In this document: positions 1-6,418 of the stretch, piece after piece
How positions within the stretch are numbered: the stretch's first letter is position 1
Layout of the letters: each line of letters starts with the position of its first letter
NCBI GenBank assembly: GCA_947456005.1
Contig: CANGRP010000037.1
Location: forward strand, 1 to 13,591
From: Caulobacteraceae bacterium
GTDB lineage: Bacteria > Pseudomonadota > Alphaproteobacteria > Caulobacterales > Caulobacteraceae
Length of the DNA: 13,591 nucleotides
Direction of reading: 5' to 3'
Position numbers and translations under genes: made by a program
The notes under the pieces: generated by a model
Databases searched by the model: none
What the model saw: only the letters and a program-made list of their open reading frames with translations
Told to the model about the DNA's origin: nothing

Positions 1-621
1 GGGCGGAAGGGCGCCGAGCCGGCGGGCGATCACGTCGTCGGCGTCGGCGCCGGCGACGGGCGCGACCTCATCGGTACGGTCCAGCTCCGCCGCCAGCCGG
101 CTGGGCCGGGCGGCCATGCGGACCAGGCGCGAGGCCAGGACAGGATTCAGGCCCAGGGTGTCCACGAAGGCCGGGAAAAGACCCGCGTCGCCCAGGCGCA
201 GGGACAGGTCCCCCCGCCCCCCGGCGAGGGCGGCGCGCCAGATGAGGTCGACCAGGCCCGAGTCCGCCTCGACGCGGTCAGCGTCGGGGGCGAAGCGCTC
301 GATGCCGACCTGAAGGATCTCTTCCGGTTCGTCCGTCGAGGCCCGGAAGACCAGGCCCTCATAGGCGTAGTCGCCGGCGGAGGCGCCGGACGCCAGGTGG
401 AGGCGGGCGACGGGCGTGGTGAAGTCGGGCCTCAGGCAGACCTCCTCCCCGCCGGCGGCCTGGAGCACGAAGAGCCGCGAACGCAGGGCTTCCCCGGCCA
501 GGTCGAGGACCAGGGACAAGGGCTGCAGGACCGGCGGCTGCACCCAGGTCGCGCCGGTGGCGCGGAAGGGTGCGCGGATGGCCTCGAGACGAGCCTCCGG
601 AAGGCGTGAACCCGAGGTCAT
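1..621 (-). CDS. hisZ: HisZ, ATP phosphoribosyltransferase regulatory subunit (partial, C-terminus beyond window)
   Basis: This is the first 207 codons of a HisZ-type protein, running off the left edge with no stop codon. HisZ is a catalytically dead paralogue of histidyl-tRNA synthetase. It joins the short form of HisG to make the first enzyme of histidine synthesis and gives it histidine feedback sensitivity. The translation shows the class II synthetase-like core: LRPDFTTPVAR at about 63-73, equivalent to the RYDLT segment of HisS; YEGLVFRAS at about 87-95, in the place of motif 2; and LQVGIERFA at about 103-111. The R-N-E-K-P ATP-binding loop seen in the neighbouring hisS is missing here, as expected for HisZ. 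The ATG (621-619) overlaps the hisS TGA (620-618) in an ATGA junction, so the start is well fixed and translation is probably coupled. A short-form hisG is expected just beyond the window, by inference. About 160-180 residues are missing compared with usual HisZ length. Confidence 0.9.
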   Translation of the reverse strand, partial: MTSGSRLPEARLEAIRAPFRATGATWVQPPVLQPLSLVLDLAGEALRSRLFVLQAAGGEEVCLRPDFTTPVARLHLASGASAGDYAYEGLVFRASTDEPEEILQVGIERFAPDADRVEADSGLVDLIWRAALAGGRGDLSLRLGDAGLFPAFVDTLGLNPVLASRLVRMAARPSRLAAELDRTDEVAPVAGADADDVIARRLGALPP

Positions 622-2117
622 TGCGCCTCTCCGAGGATCCGGCGAAGCACCCCGACCAGCTGGTCGCGAGGAACCGTCTGCTGGCCCGGACGCTCCGCCC
701 GCCAGGCCGCGTTGTCGGTCACGTCTGAGGCCAGGGCGCGGCCGAGGTCGAGGTCCTTCACCGTGACGGTCCCGGCGGCGATCTCATCGCCCCCGAGGAT
801 CACTGCCGCAGGGGAGAGCCGGCGGTCAGCATACTTCATCTGCGCCTTCATGCCCGAGGCGCCGAGATAGACCTCGGCGGCGATCCCGGCGGCCCGAAGT
901 TCGGCGGCCACGCCAAAGTAGGCCTCCATGTCGCTGGGGGAGAAGGCGATGACCACCACGGGGCCCCTCGCCTCCCGCCCAGCGTCGCGGCCGGCGGCGC
1001 GCAGGGCGGCGGCTAGCCGGGACACGCCGAAGGAGAAGCCGGTGGCGGGGGTGCGCTCGCCAGTGAAGCGGGCGACCAGGTCGTCGTAGCGGCCGCCGCC
1101 GCCGACGGAGCCGAACCGGGCCGGCTGCCCCTTCTCGTCCAGGATCTCCAGCCGCAGCTCGGCCTCGAAGACGGCGCCGGTGTAGTACTCCAGGCCACGG
1201 ACCACGGACGGATCGAAGACCGCGCGGTCGGCGCCGACGCCCATGCCGGCCAGGGCCCGGTCGATCCCGGCAAGTTCCTCCAGGCCTGCGTCGCCCTCGG
1301 CGGAACCGCCGATGACCTCGGCGATGCGCCGCAGGGTCTCAGCCCGGTCCCCGGCCCCGGCGGCGGTGAAGGCCAGGACGGACTCGACGGCGCCGCTCGC
1401 CAGTCCTGCGCCGCGCGTGAAGGCCCCCGACTCGTCGCGGCGACCCTCGCCCAGTAGCAGGCGCACGCCCTCTGGACCCAGCCGGTCGAGCTTGTCCACC
1501 GCCCGGAGAACGGCGAGCTTCTGGCCCTCATCGGCCACGCCAGCCCTGTCGAGGAGGCCATTCAGCAGGCGTCGGTTGTTGATCCGCAGGACATAGCCGC
1601 CCTCGGGAAGGCCAGCGGCGGCCAGGCCCTCGGCGGCCATGGCGATGATCTCGGCATCCGCCTCGGGCCGGGCCGAGCCCACCGTGTCGGCGTCGCACTG
1701 GGTGAACTCGCGGAACCGGCCTGGGCCGGGCTTCTCGTTGCGCCAGACCGGACCGTAGGCGTAGCGCCGGAAGGGCTTGGTCAGCCCCTCGCGGTTCTGG
1801 GCGAAGAACCTGGCCAGGGGCGCGGTGAGGTCGTAGCGCAGGGCCATCCACTGGTCGTCGTCGTCCTGCAGGGCGAAGACGCCCTCGTTGGGACGGTCTT
1901 CGTCGGGCAGGAACTTGCCCAGGGCGTCGGCGTACTCCAGGGCGCCGGTGTCGAGGGCCTCGAAGCCGTAGCGTTCATAGACCTCGGCGACGCGGGCCAG
2001 GATCCGGCGCTCGGCGGCCAGGTCGCGGGCGCGGCGGTCCATGAAGCCGCGGGGGGCGTGGGCCTCGGGCCGGGGCGCGTCCGCAGCGGCTTCGGTCGGG
2101 GTGTCGGGGGTGGTCAT
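618..2117 (-). CDS. hisS: Histidine--tRNA ligase (HisRS), alphaproteobacterial long form
   Basis: This class II aminoacyl-tRNA synthetase of 499 residues charges tRNA-His in the cytosol. Motifs seen: RYDLTAP (94-100); motif 2 and its loop (about 117-147) with YGPVWRNEKPGPGRFREF; the histidine-binding signature RGLEYYTG (307-314); GGGGRYDDL (339-347); motif 3 GFSFGVSRL (360-368); and a C-terminal anticodon-binding domain from about residue 385. It is some 75 residues longer than the E. coli enzyme, with a 23-residue Ala/Pro-rich leader before GFMD. The motif 2 loop reads R-N-E-K-P rather than the R-H-E-R-P of E. coli, which is the alphaproteobacterial pattern. Members of that group recognise a tRNA-His lacking the extra G-1 and carrying A73. 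The ATG at 2117 is preceded by AGGGATAGGA as a ribosome site; no better start is visible. The gene ends inside the hisZ start codon and follows a 223-base gap, so it probably has its own promoter. Confidence 0.97.
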   Translation of the reverse strand: MTTPDTPTEAAADAPRPEAHAPRGFMDRRARDLAAERRILARVAEVYERYGFEALDTGALEYADALGKFLPDEDRPNEGVFALQDDDDQWMALRYDLTAPLARFFAQNREGLTKPFRRYAYGPVWRNEKPGPGRFREFTQCDADTVGSARPEADAEIIAMAAEGLAAAGLPEGGYVLRINNRRLLNGLLDRAGVADEGQKLAVLRAVDKLDRLGPEGVRLLLGEGRRDESGAFTRGAGLASGAVESVLAFTAAGAGDRAETLRRIAEVIGGSAEGDAGLEELAGIDRALAGMGVGADRAVFDPSVVRGLEYYTGAVFEAELRLEILDEKGQPARFGSVGGGGRYDDLVARFTGERTPATGFSFGVSRLAAALRAAGRDAGREARGPVVVIAFSPSDMEAYFGVAAELRAAGIAAEVYLGASGMKAQMKYADRRLSPAAVILGGDEIAAGTVTVKDLDLGRALASDVTDNAAWRAERPGQQTVPRDQLVGVLRRILGEAQ

Positions 2118-2340
2118 GGTCCTATCCCTTGGGTTGGCCAGGGACGGAGCCGCCGGCCGGCCCCGTCCGCATTGCGCGGGGGCCGGCGCCGGAGGTTCGA
2201 TCAGGCCGAACGCACCCGCCCGCTCCCGCTTTCGCAGGTCGGATGGTGGAGGCCGTGATGATGAACCTGACGGAGCATGGGCCGGGTCCCTAGCCCATCG
2301 ACGCCGGGCCGTCCAGTCCCGGACCCGGCGCCCGCCGCCC
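2118..2340 (-). promoter_or_regulatory. Intergenic region upstream of hisS (leader/promoter region)
   Basis: These 223 bases between the short-chain dehydrogenase stop and the hisS start hold no convincing gene on either strand. By position they should contain the 3' end of the upstream unit and the hisS promoter. I could not pick out a -35/-10 pair with confidence. The one clear structure is the inverted repeat at 2156-2187, listed separately. Confidence 0.4.
2156..2187 (-). promoter_or_regulatory. Hairpin-forming inverted repeat in the hisS leader
   Basis: GCCGGCCCC (2156-2164) and GGGGCCGGC (2179-2187) form a perfect 9-bp inverted repeat around a 14-base loop, 39 bases upstream of the hisS ATG. 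In RNA this would be a strong hairpin. There is no T-run after it, so it does not look like a classical terminator. It may be leader structure, an operator, or a chance product of the high GC content. Confidence 0.3.
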
Positions 2341-3201
2341 TCAGGGCAGGAGGTCGAGGTCCGGCGTGCGGTAGTCCATTCCGCTCAGGGCCTGGCTCCG
2401 GTCGGCGGAATCAAAGCCTTCCATGATCCGCTGGAAGCGCATCTGGACGAAGGGGCGCATGTCCGGGTGGGTGAAGATGTAGAGGTCACCAGCCTGCAGG
2501 GCCTCCAGCACCCGGGCTCCGACCCGGGCCGGGTCGATGCCGTTCGCCACCCGATCGTCCGGGACGATCTCGCGCACCTGGGGGCCGCCGAACTTGGCCG
2601 GGCGGTTGCGGCCCGACTGGTTGATGCGGGTGCGTACGAAGCCGGGGCAGAGGACCTGGACCTGGATGTTCTCGGGCGCCAGCTGGGCCGCCCAGCCCTC
2701 GGTCAGGGCCACGACGGCGAACTTGGAAGCGCTGTAGGCCTCCATGCCGGGGGGCGAAATGTGGCCGGCCATGGACGCAGTGTTGATGATCGCCCCGCCC
2801 TCTCCGTGGGCGCGGATGTGGGGCAGGAAGGCCTCGAAGCCATAGATGACCCCCATCAGGTTGACCTGGAAGGTCCAGTCCCAGTCGGCGGGCTTCATGT
2901 CGTCTGCGGCCCCGCCGGCGCCCACGCCGGCGTTGTTGCACAGGATGTGGACCTTACCGAAGGCCGCCACCGTTTCACGGGCGGCGGCGGCCAGGGCCGC
3001 ACGGTCCGTAACGTCGCACTGGACGGCGGCCACGCGCACCTGCCGGGCCTCCAGCTCGGCGACCGCCCGGGCCAGGGCCTCGGTCTCAATGTCGGCCAGC
3101 ATGACGTTCATGCCCGCGGCGCCGAAGGCGTGGGCCATGGCCAGGCCGAGGCCTGAGGCGCCACCGGTGATGAAGGCGGTCTTTCCCGCGAGGTCCTGCA
3201 T
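2341..3201 (-). CDS. Short-chain dehydrogenase/reductase (SDR), classical type, probably NAD-dependent
   Basis: This 286-residue protein has the whole classical SDR motif set. These are the dinucleotide-binding glycine motif TGGASGLG (12-19), an acidic residue D37 at the end of strand 2 that usually selects NAD over NADP, CDVTD (62-66), NNAG (89-92), N114, catalytic S143 in NTASMAG, Y156 and K160 in YSASK, and CPGFVRT (185-191). It would oxidise a secondary alcohol or reduce a ketone; the substrate cannot be read from sequence. The C-terminal tail after about 235 is longer than in minimal 250-residue SDRs. Its ATG at 3201 has an AGGAAAG ribosome site, and only 20 bases separate it from the acyl-CoA ligase stop, so the two are very likely co-transcribed. 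Together they suggest a catabolic step on an activated acid, which is an inference from context. Confidence 0.9.
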   Translation of the reverse strand: MQDLAGKTAFITGGASGLGLAMAHAFGAAGMNVMLADIETEALARAVAELEARQVRVAAVQCDVTDRAALAAAARETVAAFGKVHILCNNAGVGAGGAADDMKPADWDWTFQVNLMGVIYGFEAFLPHIRAHGEGGAIINTASMAGHISPPGMEAYSASKFAVVALTEGWAAQLAPENIQVQVLCPGFVRTRINQSGRNRPAKFGGPQVREIVPDDRVANGIDPARVGARVLEALQAGDLYIFTHPDMRPFVQMRFQRIMEGFDSADRSQALSGMDYRTPDLDLLP

Positions 3202-3221
3202 GATGGTCTTTCCTGCTGAGT

Positions 3222-4763
3222 TCAGATCTTGCGGTCGCCCTGCCAGTAGGCGTCGCGGAGGATGCGCTTATAGAGCTTGCCGGTGGGCAGGCGCGGCATT
3301 TCCTCGATGAAGTCGATGGAGCGAGGCGCCATGTAGTGGGCCAGGTGCTCGCGGGCGTAGGTCATCAGCTCGGCGGCGAGGTCCGTGGTGGGCGCCACGC
3401 CCGGGGCCGGTTCGATCACCGCCTTGACCGCCTCGCCCATCTCCGGATCCGGCACGCCGAAGACCGCCACGTCAGCGACCTTGGGATGGGTGATCAGGGC
3501 GTCCTCGATGGCCTGGGGATAGATGTTCACCCCACCCGAGATGATCATGAAGGCCTTGCGGTCGGTGAGGTAGAGATAGCCCTCCGCGTCCAGGTAGCCG
3601 ACATCGCCCAGGGCGTTCCAGCTGGGGTGCCTCGGATGCCGGGAGGACCGCGTCTTCTCGGGGTCGTTGTGGTACTCGAAGGTCGGGATCTCGCGCTCGA
3701 AGTAGATCAGCCCCGTCTCGCCGGGAGGCAGCTCGTTCCCCTCCTCGTCGCAGACGTGAAGGATGCCGACGGCGGCCCGACCCACGGAGCCCGGGTGGTT
3801 CAGCCAGTCCTCGCTGTCGATAAAGGTCGAGCCTGAGCCCTCGGTGCCCGCGTAATACTCGTAGAGGACCGGGCCCCACCACTCGATCATCTGGCGCTTG
3901 ACCTCCACCGGGCAGGGGGCGGCGGCGTGGATGGCGACGCGCAGGCTGGAGACGTCGAAGGCCCGGCGGGCCTCCTCCGGCAACTTGAGCATGCGCACGA
4001 ACATGGTCGGCACCCACTGGGAGTGGGTGATCCGGTAGTCCTGGATCAGTTCCAGCGACCGCTCGGCGTCGAACCGCTCCATCATCACCACGGTCCCGCC
4101 GAAGGACTGGACGGTGACCACGTAGGCCAGGGGGGCGGCGTGGTAGAGGGGCGCAGGCGACAGGTAGACCGTGTCGGGGCCAAAGCCGTAGCGGTTGGCC
4201 TGCTGGCGCAGGGCGAAGGCCTCGGCGGGGCTTACCTCGGGCAGGGGCCGCAATATGCCCTTGGGCCGGCCCGTGGTGCCCGAGCTGTAGAGCATGGAAT
4301 CGCCCATCCACTCCTGGTCGAGGGGCGCAGGCGAGGCGCCGTCCCGGGCCGCCTCGTAGGATTCCCAGCCGGGGATGACGCCGTCGACCATCAGGCGGAT
4401 CGGGCAGGCCGGGATCAGGTCCGCCAGGCCCTCGGCGGTCTCGCGCTTGGCGTGGGAGCTGATCAGGACCTTGGCCCCGCAGTCATTGACGATGTAGGCG
4501 GCCTCGTCCGGCGGCAGGTAGCGGTTGATGGTGGTGATGTAGAGCCCCGACCGGAAGCAGGCCCAGACTGCATCGAGGAAGGCGAGGTTGTTCTCCATCA
4601 GGAGGGCGACATGGTCGCCGCGCTTCAGGCCCCTGTCACGGAACAGGTTGGCCATCCGCAGGGAGCGCTCGTCCAGCTGGGCGAAGGTCACGACCCTGCC
4701 GGAGTCCGCCGAGATGAGGGCCGGCTTGTCGGGGGTCAGGCGGGCGTGGTCGGCGAGATACAT
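3222..4763 (-). CDS. Acyl-CoA synthetase (AMP-forming, ANL superfamily)
   Basis: This 513-residue adenylating ligase joins a carboxylic acid to CoA through an acyl-AMP intermediate. Motifs in order: the Ser/Thr/Gly phosphate loop YSSGTTGRPKGI (159-170); YYAGTEGSG (303-311), holding the A5 Thr-Glu pair; GDVGYLDAEGYLYLTDRK (386-403), with the ribose-binding Asp and the hinge; ISGGVNIYP (408-416), the CoA-side A8 loop; and PTGK (493-496), whose K496 is the conserved adenylation lysine. All key residues are present. The acid is unknown: the family ranges from fatty acids to aromatic acids and sterol side chains. The neighbouring SDR argues for degradation of a fatty or alicyclic acid (inference). 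The ATG at 4763 follows the strong ribosome site GGAGGAG, whose first bases lie in a small hairpin at 4780-4795. The gene sits 89 bases after pgi, so it may be read through from it or have its own promoter. Confidence 0.93.
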   Translation of the reverse strand: MYLADHARLTPDKPALISADSGRVVTFAQLDERSLRMANLFRDRGLKRGDHVALLMENNLAFLDAVWACFRSGLYITTINRYLPPDEAAYIVNDCGAKVLISSHAKRETAEGLADLIPACPIRLMVDGVIPGWESYEAARDGASPAPLDQEWMGDSMLYSSGTTGRPKGILRPLPEVSPAEAFALRQQANRYGFGPDTVYLSPAPLYHAAPLAYVVTVQSFGGTVVMMERFDAERSLELIQDYRITHSQWVPTMFVRMLKLPEEARRAFDVSSLRVAIHAAAPCPVEVKRQMIEWWGPVLYEYYAGTEGSGSTFIDSEDWLNHPGSVGRAAVGILHVCDEEGNELPPGETGLIYFEREIPTFEYHNDPEKTRSSRHPRHPSWNALGDVGYLDAEGYLYLTDRKAFMIISGGVNIYPQAIEDALITHPKVADVAVFGVPDPEMGEAVKAVIEPAPGVAPTTDLAAELMTYAREHLAHYMAPRSIDFIEEMPRLPTGKLYKRILRDAYWQGDRKI

Positions 4764-4779
4764 GGGCCTTGTGTCTCCT

Positions 4780-4812
4780 CCAGCGGGGGCGCTGGCCGCC
4801 CCTCTGGGGCCA
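4780..4812 (-). promoter_or_regulatory. Overlapping small hairpins between pgi and the acyl-CoA ligase
   Basis: CCAGCG-GGGG-CGCTGG (4780-4795) is a perfect 6-bp stem whose left arm shares two bases with the ligase ribosome site (rc GGAGGAG, 4775-4781). A second, bulged hairpin lies at 4793-4812, with TGG plus CCCC pairing to GGGG plus CCA around TCT. It shares three bases with the first, so the two cannot both form fully. They may act as a weak terminator after pgi or as a translation-tuning leader. No T-run follows. The rest of this 89-base gap shows nothing else. Confidence 0.3.
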
Positions 4813-4852
4813 CTGTAGCGGAGGCGCCGGAGGCGTAAACCCGTCGCTGGGA

Positions 4853-6418
4853 TCAGTCGCCGCGCAGGCGGGCGATCAGGGCGGCGGTGGAGGCGTCGTG
4901 CGGCGCAGGCGCCCCGCCCTCCAGCTCGGCCAGGATGCGGGAGGCCAGGACCTTGCCCAGCTCAACGCCCCACTGGTCGAAGCTGTTCAGTCCCCAGAGG
5001 ACGCCCTCGACGAAGACCTTGTGCTCGAAGAGGGCCAGGAGGGCGCCGAGGGTCGGCGGGTCGAGGCGCTCCAGCAGGAAGAAGCCTGAGGGCCGGTCGC
5101 CGGGAAACGCCTTCTGCGCGGCGAGCACAGGATCGCCGCCAGCGGCCGCGAGCGCCTCGGCCTCCGTCCGCCCGGCCATCAGGGCCTCGGCCTGGGCGAT
5201 GGCGTTGGCCAGCAGGGCGAGGTGGGCGGCGGGATCGCCCTCCACGGGCCGGCGCACGGCCAGGATGTCGAGGGGAATGACGTCGGTTCCCTGGTGCAGG
5301 GCCTGGAAGAAGGCGTGCTGGCCATTGGTTCCGGGCTCGCCGAAGATGACGCCGGCGGTGGGCCGAGCCACGGGCTGGCCATCACGCCCGACGCGCTTGC
5401 CGTTGGACTCCATCTCCAGTTGCTGGAGGAAGGCCGGCAGGAGACGCAGGCGGCGGGCGTAGGGAACCACCGCCCGGGCCGGCCGGCCGAGGATGTCACG
5501 GTTCAGGACGTGGGCCAGGGCCAGGACCACGGGCAGGCTCTGTTCCGGCGGAGCCGAGAGGAAATGGCGATCCATGGCCGCCGCCCCCGCCAGCAGGCCG
5601 GCGAAGGTCTCGGGCCCCAAGCCAATGGCGCAGGACAAGCCGACCGCTGACCACAGGGAGAAGCGCCCGCCCACCCAGTCGGCGAAGGGGAAGATGCGGT
5701 CGGCTGCGACTCCAAAGTCGGCGGCGGCCCCCGGCGCGGCGGTGACGGCCACCAGGCGCGTCTCCGCCCCCGGCGTCGTCGCCAGCCAGGCGCGGGCGGC
5801 GCGGGCGTTGAACAGGGTCTCCTGGGTGGTGAAGGTCTTGGAGACCACGATCACCAGGGTGCGGGCCGGGTCGAGGCCGGCAAGGGTGGCGGTGATCTCG
5901 GAGGGATCGACATTGGCCGCAAAGCGCAGCTCGATCTCCGGGACGGCGGGGGCCAGAGCCTCCCAGACCAAGCGCGGACCGAGGTCCGACCCGCCGATGC
6001 CGATGTGCACCACAGCACGGATCGCGCCCTCCTTCCGGATCGCAGCGGCGAACCGGAGCATGCGGTCGAGCTCCAAACGCACCGATCCTGCGACAGGTTG
6101 GCCGACGGCGCGCCAGTCCCTCGCCCCGGGATCGCGGAGGGCCATGTGCAGGACGGCGCGGCCTTCGGAAGCGTTGACCGCCTCGCCGGCGAACAGGGCC
6201 GCCCTCGCCGCCTCAAGGCCGCAGGCGCGGACAAGGTCGAGCGCTCGGGTGAAGCTTTCCGCGGACCAGGGCTGCTTGGAGAGGTCCAGGGCAAGGCCAC
6301 AGGCCTCGAAGGTCAGGCGGTGGACTCTATCGGGCTCAGCCTCGAACAGGCGGCGGAGCGGCGGATCAGACGCCGCGGTGCGCGCCAGGGTCTCCCAGGG
6401 ATCGGTCACGGCGCTCAT
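4853..6418 (-). CDS. pgi: Glucose-6-phosphate isomerase
   Basis: This enzyme interconverts glucose 6-phosphate and fructose 6-phosphate in the cytosol, at the entry to glycolysis, the Entner-Doudoroff route and gluconeogenesis. It has 521 residues, slightly shorter than the ~549 of E. coli. Both family signatures are present: DWVGGRFSLWSAVG (247-260) and VLWGLNSFDQWGVELGK (473-489). Catalytic residues by comparison with known isomerases are E337 in MESNGK, H368 in GTNGQH and K489 at the end of the second signature. IGGSDLG (141-147) and SKTFTTQET (193-201) form the sugar-phosphate site. The ATG (6418-6416) overlaps the TGA of the upstream disulfide reductase (6417-6415) in an ATGA junction, so the start is firm and expression is probably translationally coupled to that membrane protein. 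This is an unusual partner for pgi. Confidence 0.97.
   Translation of the reverse strand: MSAVTDPWETLARTAASDPPLRRLFEAEPDRVHRLTFEACGLALDLSKQPWSAESFTRALDLVRACGLEAARAALFAGEAVNASEGRAVLHMALRDPGARDWRAVGQPVAGSVRLELDRMLRFAAAIRKEGAIRAVVHIGIGGSDLGPRLVWEALAPAVPEIELRFAANVDPSEITATLAGLDPARTLVIVVSKTFTTQETLFNARAARAWLATTPGAETRLVAVTAAPGAAADFGVAADRIFPFADWVGGRFSLWSAVGLSCAIGLGPETFAGLLAGAAAMDRHFLSAPPEQSLPVVLALAHVLNRDILGRPARAVVPYARRLRLLPAFLQQLEMESNGKRVGRDGQPVARPTAGVIFGEPGTNGQHAFFQALHQGTDVIPLDILAVRRPVEGDPAAHLALLANAIAQAEALMAGRTEAEALAAAGGDPVLAAQKAFPGDRPSGFFLLERLDPPTLGALLALFEHKVFVEGVLWGLNSFDQWGVELGKVLASRILAELEGGAPAPHDASTAALIARLRGD

Noticed and set aside
147..362. Small minus-strand open frame at the left edge
   Set aside because: It lies in another frame of hisZ, whose own frame is open from 621 to base 1 and gives a recognisable HisZ sequence.
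2118..2340. T-box riboswitch or tRNA gene upstream of hisS
   Set aside because: I found no cloverleaf, no T-box sequence and no antiterminator layout; only a simple GC hairpin is present.
2041..3156. Plus-strand open frame of 371 codons over the hisS start and the SDR gene
   Set aside because: It is antisense to two well-supported genes, has no family motif or ribosome site, and has shadow-type composition.
3927..4838. Plus-strand open frame of 303 codons opposite the acyl-CoA ligase
   Set aside because: It is a shadow of the ligase; no motif or plausible start signal.
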